Assembly (NCBI GenBank): GCA_031390755.1
Contig: JANMTS010000175.1
Coordinates: forward strand, 1-64,000
Source of the DNA: DATMER01 sp031390755
Lineage (GTDB): Bacteria > Acidobacteriota > Thermoanaerobaculia > Multivoradales > UBA5704
DNA length: 64,000 nucleotides
Direction: 5' to 3'
The position numbers and the translations under genes were made by a program. Positions 1-12,785 of this stretch are shown piece after piece. The notes under the pieces were generated by a model. That model was not told the DNA's origin and searched no databases. It saw only the letters and a program-made list of their open reading frames with translations. Position 1 is the first letter of the stretch. Each line of letters begins with the position of its first letter.

Positions 1-1839
<1,839 letters not shown>

Positions 1840-1843
<4 letters not shown>

Positions 1844-2394
1844 GCGCGAATCCGAACGCCAACCGGCCGCCGATCTTCGGCCTGATGGCCGAGTTCCACG
1901 AGCCGGAGGAGCTGATCGAGGCCGCCTACCGCACCCGCGAGGCGGGCTACGAGAAGATCGACGCGTACACGCCGTACCCGATCGAGGAGCTGTCCGAGGC
2001 GATCGGCCACCACCACTCGAAGCTGCCGCTCATCGTGCTGATCGGCGGCATCGTCGGCGCGCTCACGGGCTACATGCTCCAGTACTGGGCGTCGGTGATC
2101 GAATACCCGATGAACATCGGCGGCCGGCCGTTCCACAGCTGGGTCGCGTTCATCATCCCGACGTTCGAGACCACGATCCTGTTCGCGGCCTTCTCGGCGG
2201 TGCTCGGCATGTTCTTCCTGAACGGCCTGCCGGAGCCGTACCACCCCGTCTTCAACGTGCCGCGCTTCGCCCTGGCGTCGCGCGACCGCTACTTCCTGCT
2301 GATCGATGCCCGCGACCCCCTGTTCGACCGCGAGGGGACCCGGCGCTTCCTGTCGGACATGAACCCGACCGAGGTGAACGAGGTTGAGCACTAG
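1840..2394 (+). CDS. actD: Alternative complex III subunit ActD (DUF3341)
   Basis: A 184-residue DUF3341 protein. The N-terminal soluble part includes an FGLMAEFHEPEEL stretch, resembling the FG(L/V)xAEFxxPxxLxxA start usual for ActD. Two transmembrane helices follow (about residues 66-85 and 102-130). ActD is a small membrane subunit packing against ActC and ActF, with no known redox cofactor. The start codon overlaps the actC stop (ATGA). The last codons overlap the beginning of actE by 11 bp. Confidence 0.93.
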
Positions 2395-2974
2395 AACGGC
2401 CGCCTATCTGGCAGTCTGCCTGCTCGGTCTGCCGGCGCTGGCGGGCTGCCGGCAGAACATGCACAACCAGCACAAGATCGAGCCGCTCGAAGCGAGCCCG
2501 TTCTTTGCCGACGGGCAGGGCGCGCGCGAGCTTCCCGAGGGCGTCGTGCCGCGCAACGCCGCGGGCGCGAAGGTGGCGTCCTACACCGGGCTCACGCTCG
2601 TGCCGGCGCCCGCGGTGCAGAACGCGCCGCCGCCGGTGACGCTGACCCTGATCAGGCGCGGGCAGCAGCGGTACGACATCTTCTGCGCGCCCTGCCACAG
2701 CCGGGTCGGCGATGGCCGGGGGATGATCGTGCGCCGCGGCTACAAGCAGCCGCCGTCGTTCCACGATCCGCGCATGAAGGGCGCGCCGGCCGACTATTTC
2801 GTGACGGTGATGGCCCAGGGTTTCGGCGTGATGCCCTCGTATGCCGAGGAGGTCGCCCCGGAGGACCGCTGGGCGATCGCCGCCTACATCCGCGCGCTGC
2901 AGCTCCAGTACGAAACGAAGCAGAACGGGATGCAGAACGAGCAGGCAGCTGCTGCCAAGCCGGAGGTTCGATGA
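2384..2974 (+). CDS. actE: Alternative complex III monoheme cytochrome c lipoprotein ActE
   Basis: A 196-residue lipoprotein. The hydrophobic signal ends in a lipobox (ALAGC, Cys near residue 22), followed by a cytochrome c domain with one heme-binding CAPCH motif and a downstream VMPSY methionine as a plausible axial ligand. ActE takes electrons from ActB and hands them to a soluble carrier or directly to the terminal oxidase encoded downstream. The TTG start lies inside the end of actD, and translation is probably coupled. The stop overlaps the next ATG. Confidence 0.92.
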   Translation: MSTRTAAYLAVCLLGLPALAGCRQNMHNQHKIEPLEASPFFADGQGARELPEGVVPRNAAGAKVASYTGLTLVPAPAVQNAPPPVTLTLIRRGQQRYDIFCAPCHSRVGDGRGMIVRRGYKQPPSFHDPRMKGAPADYFVTVMAQGFGVMPSYAEEVAPEDRWAIAAYIRALQLQYETKQNGMQNEQAAAAKPEVR

Positions 2975-4182
2975 GAGCTGCCGAGAAACGTGAGCCGTTG
3001 ACCCTCGGCGAGGCGGCGGCCCTGAAGCTGCCTCCGGCCGCGGACGGCCTTCAGCGCACGGCGCTGATCGTCGGTGGGGTGGGGCTGGCCGTCTGCGCGG
3101 TCGGCGGCCTGCTGCTGTCGCCGGACTACTTCTTCCGCTCCTGGCTGGTGGGCTGGGTCTACTGGATGGGTGTGGCCCTGGGCTGCTTGGCGCTCTCGCT
3201 GCTCCATCACCTGACCCACGGCAGCTGGGGAATCGTGCTGCGGCGCGTCATGGAAGCGGCCACCCGCACGCTGCCGTTCCTGCTGATTCTCGGCTTGCCC
3301 CTGCTGCTCGGCATGGACAACCTCTACATCTGGGCGCAGCCCGAGGTGGTGAAGGCCGACGAGCTGCTTCAGGCGAAGGAGCCGTTCCTGAACGTGCCGT
3401 TCTACATGGTGCGGTACGCGCTCTACTTTCTGATCTGGGGCGGCGTGGCCTTCCTGTTCAGCCGCATGTCGCGCCGGCAGGACGAGGGCGACGATCCGGG
3501 CATCACGCGCAAGATGCAGCTCGTGGCGGGCCCGGCCCTCGCCGGCTACTGCATGGCGATCACGTTCGCGTCCGTGGACTGGCTGATGTCGCTCCAGCCC
3601 CACTGGTACTCGACGATGTTCGGCGTCTACCTGATGGGCAGCCAGGGTCTGGTGGCGCTGGCCTTCCTGATCGTGTTCGGCCTCTGGCTGGTCCGCACCG
3701 GGCCGATGGAACGGGTGCTTCACCCGCGCCTCTTCCACGACTACGGCAAGCTGTTCTTCGCCTTCGTGATGCTCTGGGCGTACTTCTCCTTCTCCCAGTT
3801 CCTGATCATGTGGTCGGGCAACCTGCCGGAGGAGATCCACTTCTACCTCCACCGGTTCCACGGCGGCTGGGGTGTCGTGGCGGTGCTGCTGGCGGTTCTC
3901 CACTTCATGGTGCCGTTCGTCGTCCTGCTGTCCCGCAACCTGAAGCGCAACGCGGGCCGGCTGGCCTGGGTCGCTGGGCTGATGCTCGTCATGCGCTGGG
4001 TGGACCTGGTCTGGCAGGTGGAGCCGTCGTTCGAGCACCAGACGGCGGGCCTCTACTGGATGTACCTCGCGGCGCCGGTGGGGATCGGCGGGCTCTGGCT
4101 CTTCGTCTTCCTGCGCGAGCTGCGGAAGCGCCCGCTGCTGCCGCTCAACGACCCCTACCTTCCGGAGGCGCTGGTCCCATGA
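2971..4182 (+). CDS. actF: Alternative complex III membrane subunit ActF
   Basis: A 403-residue polytopic membrane protein with about ten predicted helices, matching the ActF (quinol:cytochrome c oxidoreductase, second quinone-type subunit) family distantly related to ActC. Characteristic stretches include ASVDWLMSLQPHWYSTM and LIMWSGNLPEE near the middle. It lies between ActE and the SCO/cytochrome oxidase genes, the usual order in ACIII-cox supercomplex operons. The start overlaps actE (ATGA), and the TGA overlaps the next ATG. Confidence 0.93.
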   Translation: MRAAEKREPLTLGEAAALKLPPAADGLQRTALIVGGVGLAVCAVGGLLLSPDYFFRSWLVGWVYWMGVALGCLALSLLHHLTHGSWGIVLRRVMEAATRTLPFLLILGLPLLLGMDNLYIWAQPEVVKADELLQAKEPFLNVPFYMVRYALYFLIWGGVAFLFSRMSRRQDEGDDPGITRKMQLVAGPALAGYCMAITFASVDWLMSLQPHWYSTMFGVYLMGSQGLVALAFLIVFGLWLVRTGPMERVLHPRLFHDYGKLFFAFVMLWAYFSFSQFLIMWSGNLPEEIHFYLHRFHGGWGVVAVLLAVLHFMVPFVVLLSRNLKRNAGRLAWVAGLMLVMRWVDLVWQVEPSFEHQTAGLYWMYLAAPVGIGGLWLFVFLRELRKRPLLPLNDPYLPEALVP

Positions 4183-4643
4183 GCGAGCTCCACACCCATC
4201 AGGAGCCCGGGCAGGCCGAGCCCGGCAACCTGCACCCGTCCGTCGGGCCGTTCGACCGCGAGATCGACCTCAAGGCCATCGCCTACACGGCGCTCGTCCT
4301 CCTGGTCGTCACGGTCGTCGCCCATGTGCTCATGATCCTGCTGGTCAAGGGGCTCGCCAGCTACAGCGTGAGCAAAGATGCGCCGCCGTCCCCGATGGAA
4401 CAGGTCAACGTGCAGCAGCCCCCCCCCGAGCCGCGGCTCCAGACCACGCCCGAGGCGGACCTGAAGGCGATCCGCGACGAGGAGGTCCGCTTCCTCGAAG
4501 GGATCGACGCGGCGATGGAACAGGTCGCCGCCCGGGGCACGGGCCCCGAGGTGGTCGGCGGAAATCCGGCCGCGTTCCAGGGCATGCCGGCTCCAAGCAC
4601 CGTTCAACCGCCCCCTTCGCAACCGATGCAGGAAAGAAGGTAG
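4179..4643 (+). CDS. Single-pass membrane protein of the ACIII-cox operon
   Basis: A 154-residue protein. A polar N-terminus of ~30 residues is followed by one strong transmembrane helix (about residues 36-58). The rest is an extracytoplasmic tail rich in Pro and Gln, containing PRLQTTPEADLKAIRDEE and IDAAMEQVAARG. I recall similar PRLQ...DL...R..E motifs in small proteins beside SCO genes in Acidobacteria and Planctomycetes, where they may help oxidase assembly; that is memory, not a search. ATGA overlap with actF and 5 bp spacing to the SCO gene make it part of the operon. Function unknown. Confidence 0.8.
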   Translation: MSELHTHQEPGQAEPGNLHPSVGPFDREIDLKAIAYTALVLLVVTVVAHVLMILLVKGLASYSVSKDAPPSPMEQVNVQQPPPEPRLQTTPEADLKAIRDEEVRFLEGIDAAMEQVAARGTGPEVVGGNPAAFQGMPAPSTVQPPPSQPMQERR

Positions 4644-4648
4644 CCAAG

Positions 4649-5527
4649 TTGGTCCGTTCGATCGCGATCCTCACCCTGCCGGCAGTCCTGCTGGCAATAT
4701 TACTGGTCACTGCTCCGGCCGGAGCGTTCCCGTCGCGTAGCGCGGCCGGGAGCGACACGTCCATCGTGCCGACCACACAGATGCCCGGCCCGCTGCGCGA
4801 GGTCGGCTTCGACCAGCGCCTGAACGAGCAGGTGCCGCTCGACCTGCCGTTCCGCGACGAGGCCGGCCGCTCCGTGCGCCTCGGCGAGTACTTCGCGCCC
4901 AAGAGCGACCGGCCGGTGATCCTGGTCCTGGCCTACTACGAATGCCCGATGCTCTGCGACCTCGTGCTGCAAGGCGTGGCGACCACGCTCAAGCCGCTCA
5001 GCGAGAACGCGGGCAAGGACTTCGACGTGGTGGTGGCGAGCTTCGACGCCCGCGACAAGCCCGAAGCCGCGGCCGAGAGCAAGCGCGCGGTGATGGCCCG
5101 CTACGGCCGGGCCGGACGCGAGCAGGGCTGGCACTTCCTCACCGGACCGAAGGCCTCGATCGACGCGCTGACCCAGGCGGTGGGCTTCCGGTACGTCTAC
5201 CAGAAGGAGCGCAACGAGTTCGCCCATCCGGCGGGCCTGGTGATCCTGACCCCCTCGGGCAAGGTGTCGCGCTACCTCTTCGGCATCGACTTCCCGCCGC
5301 GGTACGTGCGCCTCGGCCTCCTGGAGTCGCGCGAGGGCAAGGTCGGCTCCCTGGTCGACCAGATGCTTCTCTATTGTTATCACTACGACCCGGCGATCGG
5401 ACGTTACAGCGCCGCGACCATGAACATCCTGCGCCTGGCTGCGGGCGCGACCGTGATCGGGCTGGCCGGCCTGGTCGTGGTGCTGCGGCGGCGGGAGAGC
5501 CACCAACCCGGTCAGGCAGGGGCCTAG
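4649..5527 (+). CDS. SCO1/SenC/PrrC family copper chaperone
   Basis: A 292-residue protein. It has an N-terminal signal/anchor (about residues 4-26), a thioredoxin-fold SCO domain with the copper-binding CPMLC pair (Cys99, Cys103) and the conserved distal His (His193 in FAHPAGLV), and a C-terminal helix (about 262-280). SCO proteins deliver copper to the CuA site of oxidase subunit II, encoded immediately downstream. The start is TTG at 4649, 5 bp after the preceding stop. The C-terminal membrane helix in addition to the N-terminal one is a known variant of this family. Confidence 0.92.
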   Translation: MVRSIAILTLPAVLLAILLVTAPAGAFPSRSAAGSDTSIVPTTQMPGPLREVGFDQRLNEQVPLDLPFRDEAGRSVRLGEYFAPKSDRPVILVLAYYECPMLCDLVLQGVATTLKPLSENAGKDFDVVVASFDARDKPEAAAESKRAVMARYGRAGREQGWHFLTGPKASIDALTQAVGFRYVYQKERNEFAHPAGLVILTPSGKVSRYLFGIDFPPRYVRLGLLESREGKVGSLVDQMLLYCYHYDPAIGRYSAATMNILRLAAGATVIGLAGLVVVLRRRESHQPGQAGA

Positions 5528-5534
5528 ACGAGCT

Positions 5535-6589
5535 ATGGAACAAGAGCTTCCTCTCTTTCCCGAATCGGCCTCGACCCTCGCGCCACAGGTCGACGCTCTG
5601 TTTTTGGCGTGGTCGGCGATCAGCATCGCGTTCACGATCCTGATCGCGGTCCTCATCGTCTACTTCATGGTCCGGTATCGCCGCCAGTCGGTGGACGAGG
5701 TCGGGCAGGCGGAGCGCGCGCCGGCCTGGCTGGAGGTCGCCTGGTCGATCATCCCGCTGATCATCTCGCTCGCCATGTTCGCCTGGGGCGCGCAGGTCTT
5801 CTTCGAGATCTACCGCGCGCCCAAGAACGCGGTCGAGTACTGGGCCGTGGGCAAGCAGTGGATGTGGAAGTTCCAGCATCCCGACGGCCACCGCGAGATC
5901 AACACGCTGCACATTCCGGTGGGAGTGCCGGTGCGGCTGCACATCCAGTCCGAGGACGTGATCCACAGCGTCTTCGTGCCGGCGTTCCGGATCAAGCAGG
6001 ACGCGGTGCCGGGCCGGGAGACATCGGCCTGGTTCCAGGCCACGAAGCCCGGGGTCTATCACCTGTTCTGCGCCGAGTACTGCGGCGGCGAGCACTCCAA
6101 GATGACCGGCAGCATCGTCGCCATGGAGCCCGAGGACTACCAGGTCTGGCTCGCGGGCGGACCCGTCGGCAAGTCGATGACGGCGTCCGGAGCGGACCTC
6201 TTCGAGTCGCTGGCCTGCTACACCTGCCACCGGCCCGCGGAGGAGACCGTCGCCGCGGGATTGGCTGCGCGGGCGCCCCGCCTGGAGGGCCTGTACGGAA
6301 GCGAGGTCCGGCTGGTGGACGGCCGCAGCGTCACCGCCGACGAGGAGTACCTGCGGGAGTCGATCCTGAATCCGGCCGAGAAGATCGTCTCCGGCTGGCA
6401 GCCGATCATGCCCACCTACCAGGGCCAGGTCACCGAGGAGCAGCTCTCCCAGCTCCTCGCCTACATCCGCTCCCTGTCCGCCACGACCGGCGCTCCGGCC
6501 GCCCCGGCGCCAACGCCGCCGATATCGCCGATATCGCCGACACCGTCGGCTCCCCGGGATCCTGCGGTGCCGGCGCGGACCGAAGGTCA

Positions 6590-6593
<4 letters not shown>
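5535..6593 (+). CDS. coxB: Cytochrome c oxidase subunit II with fused cytochrome c domain (caa3-type)
   Basis: A 352-residue protein with two transmembrane helices (about 25-46 and 68-90) and a cupredoxin domain with a complete CuA site: His144, then CAEYCGGEHSKM supplying Cys179, Cys183, His187 and Met190. A C-terminal cytochrome c domain carries one heme motif, CYTCH (228-232). The fusion defines caa3-type oxidases, which can accept electrons directly from ACIII. The tail is a short Pro/Ala linker with no domain. The stop overlaps the subunit I start. Confidence 0.95.
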
Positions 6594-8270
<1,677 letters not shown>

Positions 8271-8278
<8 letters not shown>

Positions 8279-9002
8279 CACCCTGACTGACTCGCACGCG
8301 CACGTGTCGGCGCACGTGCCGGCGCACGTGCCGGGAGATCCTCAGCACCACCGGTCGTTGCAGCACCACTTCGAGACGCTCGAGCAGCAGAAGGACGCCT
8401 CGACCCTCGGCATGTGGCTGTTCCTGGTCACCGAGATCATGTTCTTCGGCGGCCTGTTCACCACCTACGTGGTCTACCGGAGCAAGTGGCCGCTCGCCTT
8501 CATGGAGGCGAGCCACTCGCTGAGCTGGAAGCTCGGGGCGTTCAACACCGCCGTGCTCATCGTCAGCAGTCTCACCATGGCGCTGGCCATCTGGGCGGCG
8601 CAGGTGAACCGGCGGAAGATGCAGGTCGGCTTCCTGATGCTGACGATGGTTCTGGGCCTCACCTTCCTCGGCGTCAAGGCGGTCGAGTACCAGGACAAGT
8701 TCGAGCACCACCATGTTCCCGGTCCGCACTTCGAGTGGCACGAGCCGCTGCCCGAGGGAGTGACCTCGAACCAGGTGGAGGTCTTCTTCTCGATCTACTT
8801 CATCATGACCGGCCTGCACGCGGTCCACATGATCTGCGGCATCGCCGTCCTGGGCGTGCTGGCGTTCTACGCGTGGAAGGGCCGCTACGACTCCACGTAC
8901 TACAACCCGCTGGAGTGCACGGGTCTCTACTGGCACTTCGTCGACATCGTGTGGATCTTCCTGTTCCCGCTCCTGTATCTCCTGGGCGCTCACGTTCACT
9001 GA
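8271..9002 (+). CDS. coxC: Cytochrome c oxidase subunit III
   Basis: A 243-residue membrane protein. The His/Ala-rich N-terminus holds a short imperfect repeat (AHVPAHVPG), and about five helices follow from residue 47. Family hallmarks are LGMWLFLVTEIMFFGG, the insertion around FEHHHVPGPHFEWHEPL, and the C-terminal YWHFVDIVWIFLFPLLYLLG. Subunit III stabilises subunit I. TTG is the start, overlapping the coxA end by 8 bp. Confidence 0.94.
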
Positions 9003-9015
9003 GGCGGAACCCGTC

Positions 9016-9315
9016 ATGTCCGAGCACGTCTCCTCCGTCAAGAGCTATGTCGCCGTCTTCGCCGCGCTGATGGTGCTGACCGCGGCCACCGTCTTCGTCG
9101 CCAACTTTGACCTTGGGTGGGCCAACGACGTGGTGGCGCTGGGCATCGCGCTCACCAAGGCGATGCTGGTTCTGGTGTTCTTCATGCACCTGAAGCACAG
9201 CCCGCGCGCGACCGTCCTGACCGCGGTGGCCGGCTTCTGCTGGCTGGCGATCCTGATCGTGATGACCCTGAACGACTACTCCACGCGCGGGGATCTGCAG
9301 ATCCTGGGCAAGTAA
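9016..9315 (+). CDS. coxD: Cytochrome C oxidase subunit IV family protein
   Basis: A 99-residue protein with three hydrophobic helices. It contains the typical ALTKAMLVLVFFMHLKH segment of the prokaryotic oxidase subunit IV (CtaF/CoxD-like) family, a small accessory subunit. It starts 13 bp after coxC and is the last gene before a terminator, so it closes the ACIII-SCO-caa3 operon. A paralogous protein ends the second oxidase operon near 31.4 kb. Confidence 0.9.
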   Translation: MSEHVSSVKSYVAVFAALMVLTAATVFVANFDLGWANDVVALGIALTKAMLVLVFFMHLKHSPRATVLTAVAGFCWLAILIVMTLNDYSTRGDLQILGK

Positions 9316-9342
9316 CCGGAAGGCGGGCTTCTTCGAGCGGAG

Positions 9343-9370
9343 GGGCGGCTTCCCGGGAAGCCGCCCTTTT
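9343..9370 (+). terminator. Rho-independent terminator of the ACIII-cox operon
   Basis: GGGCGGCTTCC and GGAAGCCGCCC form a perfect inverted repeat around a tiny loop, followed by TTTT. It lies 28 bp after the subunit IV stop and between convergent genes, so it may also stop minus-strand transcripts. Confidence 0.8.
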
Positions 9371-9385
9371 CCTGTTCTGGCGACC

Positions 9386-10339
9386 TCAGTGAACCGTGAT
9401 GCCGGCGGCGACGCTGGTAGCGAATGCCCCGGCGCGCAGCTCTTCGGCCTGGCGCGTGATCCAGCGCGTGACGTTCTCGTGCGGCAGGAACCCGCGGCTG
9501 TCGGCGGCATACTCCTGCCCTTCGAGAACCTTGTCGTACGGGCCGAAGCCGAACAGGCGGAAGGGGATCACGATCGCCCGCCGCCCTTCGCGCGCGGCGT
9601 CGCCGACGAAGGCCTTGACCTTCTCCTCGGCGGCGACGCGCTTCTCCGGCCAGTCCTCCCGCAAGGTCATGACCGAGACCTCGTGGAAGGGCAGCGCCTT
9701 GCGGATCGCCTCCGCCCGGGCGTCGATGTTCGCGATCCAGCGCTCGTTCTCCGCGTCGTCGCCCGGGCCGTGAGCCAGGATGAGCACGTCTTCCTTCGCA
9801 GGCGACTGGCTGAGGGCCTTGGCGCGCTCCGCGAGGATCGGACCCATCTCCGGCGCCTCGGACAGTCCTTCCTTCGTCAGGGCGAAGGCCAGGCCGGTGT
9901 CGACCCGGAAGAAGGCCATGCTGTGGCCGCCATGGGCGGCATGGCTGCCATGAGCGTCTCCGCACGGAGCACCCGCCTTCCCGGCCGAGGGCGCCCCCTC
10001 CTTGATGCCGAGGATCTGCTCGGTGCGCTCGTACCAGCTCTCTCCGCTGACGAAGAGCCGGACGACTCCGGCCTTCCGGACCCCCTTGGCCTCCAGGGAG
10101 TGAACGCTGGCCTGGATGGAGCAGGCATCGGCCATGCCGAAGGCGACCTCGACGGGGAACCGCTGCGCCAGGGGCGTGACGGCGTCCAGGACCGCCTGAT
10201 TCCACTCCAGGGTGCCGCCATGGGCCATGACCAGGAGCCCGAAGCCGTCGGACTCGGCCGGTGACGTCTGCTGGGCGCGTGCGCCCGAGGCGGACGTGAG
10301 AACAATCAGGGAGAGGACAGTCCAGCGAATCAACTTCAT
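9386..10339 (-). CDS. Exported CbiX/sirohydrochlorin-chelatase-like protein
   Basis: A 317-residue protein starting MKLIRWTVLS with a clear Sec signal peptide (cleavage near ASGARAQ). Two CbiX-like halves follow: MAHGGTLEWNQAVLDAV, and LILAHGPGDD later in the chain. A His-rich loop (DAHGSHAAHGGHSM) separates them. CbiX enzymes insert Co2+ or Ni2+ into sirohydrochlorin in the cytoplasm, so an exported version is odd and may act in metal or tetrapyrrole binding. It sits 35 bp downstream of a TonB-dependent receptor in the same direction, which suggests joint uptake. SD AAGGAG is 8 nt before the ATG. Confidence 0.8.
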   Translation of the reverse strand: MKLIRWTVLSLIVLTSASGARAQQTSPAESDGFGLLVMAHGGTLEWNQAVLDAVTPLAQRFPVEVAFGMADACSIQASVHSLEAKGVRKAGVVRLFVSGESWYERTEQILGIKEGAPSAGKAGAPCGDAHGSHAAHGGHSMAFFRVDTGLAFALTKEGLSEAPEMGPILAERAKALSQSPAKEDVLILAHGPGDDAENERWIANIDARAEAIRKALPFHEVSVMTLREDWPEKRVAAEEKVKAFVGDAAREGRRAIVIPFRLFGFGPYDKVLEGQEYAADSRGFLPHENVTRWITRQAEELRAGAFATSVAAGITVH

Positions 10340-10346
10340 CGAGCGT

Positions 10347-10382
10347 CTCCTTACAAGCGTCCTTACAAGCAGCCTTACAAGC
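10347..10382 (-). repeat. Three tandem 12-bp units across a stop codon and ribosome-binding site
   Basis: On the minus strand the units read GCTTGTAAGGCT, GCTTGTAAGGAC and GCTTGTAAGGAG. The first contains the TAA stop of the receptor gene. The third supplies AAGGAG, the Shine-Dalgarno sequence for the CbiX-like gene. A small slippage-type triplication. Confidence 0.8.
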
Positions 10383-12717
10383 GCCAGCGCAGCGAGGCCG
10401 CCGCCGAGAACCCGGGGCTGGTGTAACGGTCGACGACCGCCGAGGTGTTGGACACGCCGCGCACATCCGACCACTCCCAGTACGTTTCGTCGAGCAGGTT
10501 GAACAGGCCGACCTGGATGCCGAGCCGCGAGGTCAGCTCCACGAAGGCCGTCAGGTCGAGCACCTCGTAGGCGGGGGCCTGGAACTGGTTGACAGTGGAG
10601 GTGGCGATGTCCGCCTCCTCCTTCTCCGCGACCATGGTCGACCTCAATTCGGCGCCAAACCGGCCGCCGGTAGAACGGTACTGCAAGCCGAGCACCAGCC
10701 GGGTCGGGGGGATGGAATTGAGCGGCTCGTCCGCGGTCTCGTTCTCGCCGTCGAGCAGGGCGAAGCTGCCGCGCAGCCGGAGGGTGGACGCGAGAGCCGC
10801 GTCGCCCGCCAGCTCGACCCCGGAAATCCTCACCGAGGTCAGGTTGATCGGCTGGAACTCGATCAGGCCCGCCTGGTTGACGCCGACCGTCACCGTCTCG
10901 ATGAAGTCGTCGTAGTGGTTGTCGAACACCGTCAGGCTCAGGCTGGCCCGGCGCAGGTTGGCGCGGACGCCCAGCTCGTAGTTGTCGTTGGTCTCAGGCT
11001 TCAGGTCCGGGTTGGACAGCGTGGTGTAGCCGCTCGCCACGTTGGTGAAGCCGTTGTTGACGTCGCTGAACGGGGGAGCGCGGAAGCCGCGGGCGTACTG
11101 GCCGAAGAGGGCGACCTCCGGGGACGGCGAGTAGACGAGCGAGAGCTTCGGCGAGACGGCCGCATCGGACATGTCCGCGGGCGCGGCCTGGCCGGGGTTG
11201 CCGTTCTTGAAGACGAGGTCGTTCTGGTCGGCGTTCAGGTCAAAGCTGTCGTAGCGCAGCCCGGGAGTAAGCTTCACGCGGCCGTCGGCGAGCTCGATCT
11301 CGGCCTGCACGTAGGCGCCGAGCTCGAGGACCTTACTTTCCGGGAAGTACTTCGAGGGGAACGGCAGTGCGGCGGGCACGGTGGCGCCGGTGGCGACGTT
11401 CACGTCGCGCCGGTTGCGGAGCTGGTCGAAGTGGTCCTGGCTGCCGCTCACGCCGTAGGTGAGGAGCGTGTGCCGCTGCTCCAGATAGCGCATCAGCTGC
11501 ACCTCGCCGCCGAGCCGGTCCTGGTCGAACGTCAGCAGACCGGTGCGGTCGACGGTCGTGGTGCGCAGCGGGCCGAAGGCCGGTCCGCCCTGGGTGGTGA
11601 TGCGGCGCTCCTGGGTGGTCTGCTCGGACTCGTTGTCCTGGCGGTACAGGCGCCACAGAAGCGTATCGAACAGCCCGCCGCTGCGCTGGATCGACTGTTC
11701 GAGCGAGAGGCGAAGACGATTCGATTCGTCCGCGGCGTCGTAGTCGCTGGTGTTCAGGGTGTAGACCGTGCCGGCCGGAAAGCCGGTGCTGAGATCCTGG
11801 ATTGCCTGTGAGGTCAGCACCTGGGTGTCCGCGGAGCCGTCGAACATCTCGAAGCCGAGGCGCAGCGTCGAAGAGTCGCTCGGGCGGAACACCACCTTGC
11901 CCAGCGCCTGGTTCGCCTCGCGGTCGGCCGGGTTCGGCGCGGTGCGGGTGTTGTTGGCGGTCTCGACATCGCCCTGGTTGTCGCGCTCCTCGCCGTCGCG
12001 GTGGGTGGCGAGCAGCGACGCCTGCCAGCGGTCGCTGCCGAAGGCGGTCTGCACGCTCTCCGAGGTCTCCTTGTCGCGGCCGTCGTAGCCGGCTCGCAGG
12101 CGCAGGGCGGTTTTTCTGCCGTCGAGCAGGTCGCCGGGATCCTTGGTGACCACGGAGACGATGCCGCCCATGGCGTCGCTGCCGTACAGGGAGGAGGCGG
12201 CGCTGCGCACGATCTCGACGGACGACACCGCGTCCAGGTCGAGGAACGTCTGCGGCACCGTGAAGGGTCCGAACGCGAACTGCTCGGCGACCGGAACGCC
12301 GTCGATCTGGGTCAGCACCCGGTTGCCGCCGATGCCGCGGATGTTGAAGCCGGAGAGCCCGAGGCGGGAGACGTCGTTCTCGACGTAGACGCCGGGCTCG
12401 TAGCGGACGAGGTCGCGGGCGTCGGTCATCACCTCGCGCTCGATCCGTTCCTCGTCGATGACCGAGATCGACCCGGGAGCGTCCTTGACGCTGGTGGGGC
12501 TGCGGGTGGCCGTGACCGTGATGGCATCGAGGAAGGTGGGAAGCTTGGTGTCTTCGGGGGTCGGCGGGGTTTCGGGGGTCTGCTCTGTCTGTCCTGCCGC
12601 GGCCTGGTCATCCTCGGCCTTGGCTGCCTGAGGCGTGTCCTGCGCGGAAAGGGTGGAGCCGACCAAAAAGAGAATCCCACTCAAAACCGGTGCGCCGAGG
12701 CGTAGAAAGGCCCTCAT
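10375..12717 (-). CDS. TonB-dependent outer-membrane receptor
   Basis: A 780-residue protein with a Sec signal (cleavage near STLSAQD), a plug domain beginning at DAITVTATRSPTSVKDAP (TonB box region) and running to about residue 200 (ASSLYGSDAMGGIVSVVTKDP), and then a ~570-residue beta-barrel. The barrel contains the conserved YELGVRANL...ETVTVGVNQAG region and ends in RWRL. The plug and barrel resemble hemin/hemoglobin/vitamin B12-type receptors (BtuB/HmuR-like). The neighbouring CbiX-like gene suggests a tetrapyrrole or metal ligand, but the substrate is not visible in the sequence. SD GGAGG lies just upstream of the ATG. Confidence 0.92.
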   Translation of the reverse strand: MRAFLRLGAPVLSGILFLVGSTLSAQDTPQAAKAEDDQAAAGQTEQTPETPPTPEDTKLPTFLDAITVTATRSPTSVKDAPGSISVIDEERIEREVMTDARDLVRYEPGVYVENDVSRLGLSGFNIRGIGGNRVLTQIDGVPVAEQFAFGPFTVPQTFLDLDAVSSVEIVRSAASSLYGSDAMGGIVSVVTKDPGDLLDGRKTALRLRAGYDGRDKETSESVQTAFGSDRWQASLLATHRDGEERDNQGDVETANNTRTAPNPADREANQALGKVVFRPSDSSTLRLGFEMFDGSADTQVLTSQAIQDLSTGFPAGTVYTLNTSDYDAADESNRLRLSLEQSIQRSGGLFDTLLWRLYRQDNESEQTTQERRITTQGGPAFGPLRTTTVDRTGLLTFDQDRLGGEVQLMRYLEQRHTLLTYGVSGSQDHFDQLRNRRDVNVATGATVPAALPFPSKYFPESKVLELGAYVQAEIELADGRVKLTPGLRYDSFDLNADQNDLVFKNGNPGQAAPADMSDAAVSPKLSLVYSPSPEVALFGQYARGFRAPPFSDVNNGFTNVASGYTTLSNPDLKPETNDNYELGVRANLRRASLSLTVFDNHYDDFIETVTVGVNQAGLIEFQPINLTSVRISGVELAGDAALASTLRLRGSFALLDGENETADEPLNSIPPTRLVLGLQYRSTGGRFGAELRSTMVAEKEEADIATSTVNQFQAPAYEVLDLTAFVELTSRLGIQVGLFNLLDETYWEWSDVRGVSNTSAVVDRYTSPGFSAAASLRWRL

Positions 12718-12785
12718 GTATACTGCCTCCGTATCAGTGCCGCACGGGTTTCAGCTCACGCTGAGCCTCGGCGACCTGGTCGACA

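Noticed and set aside
5609..6589. Long N-terminal extension of cytochrome oxidase subunit I
   Set aside because: The region is subunit II in another frame. The true start overlaps the subunit II stop.
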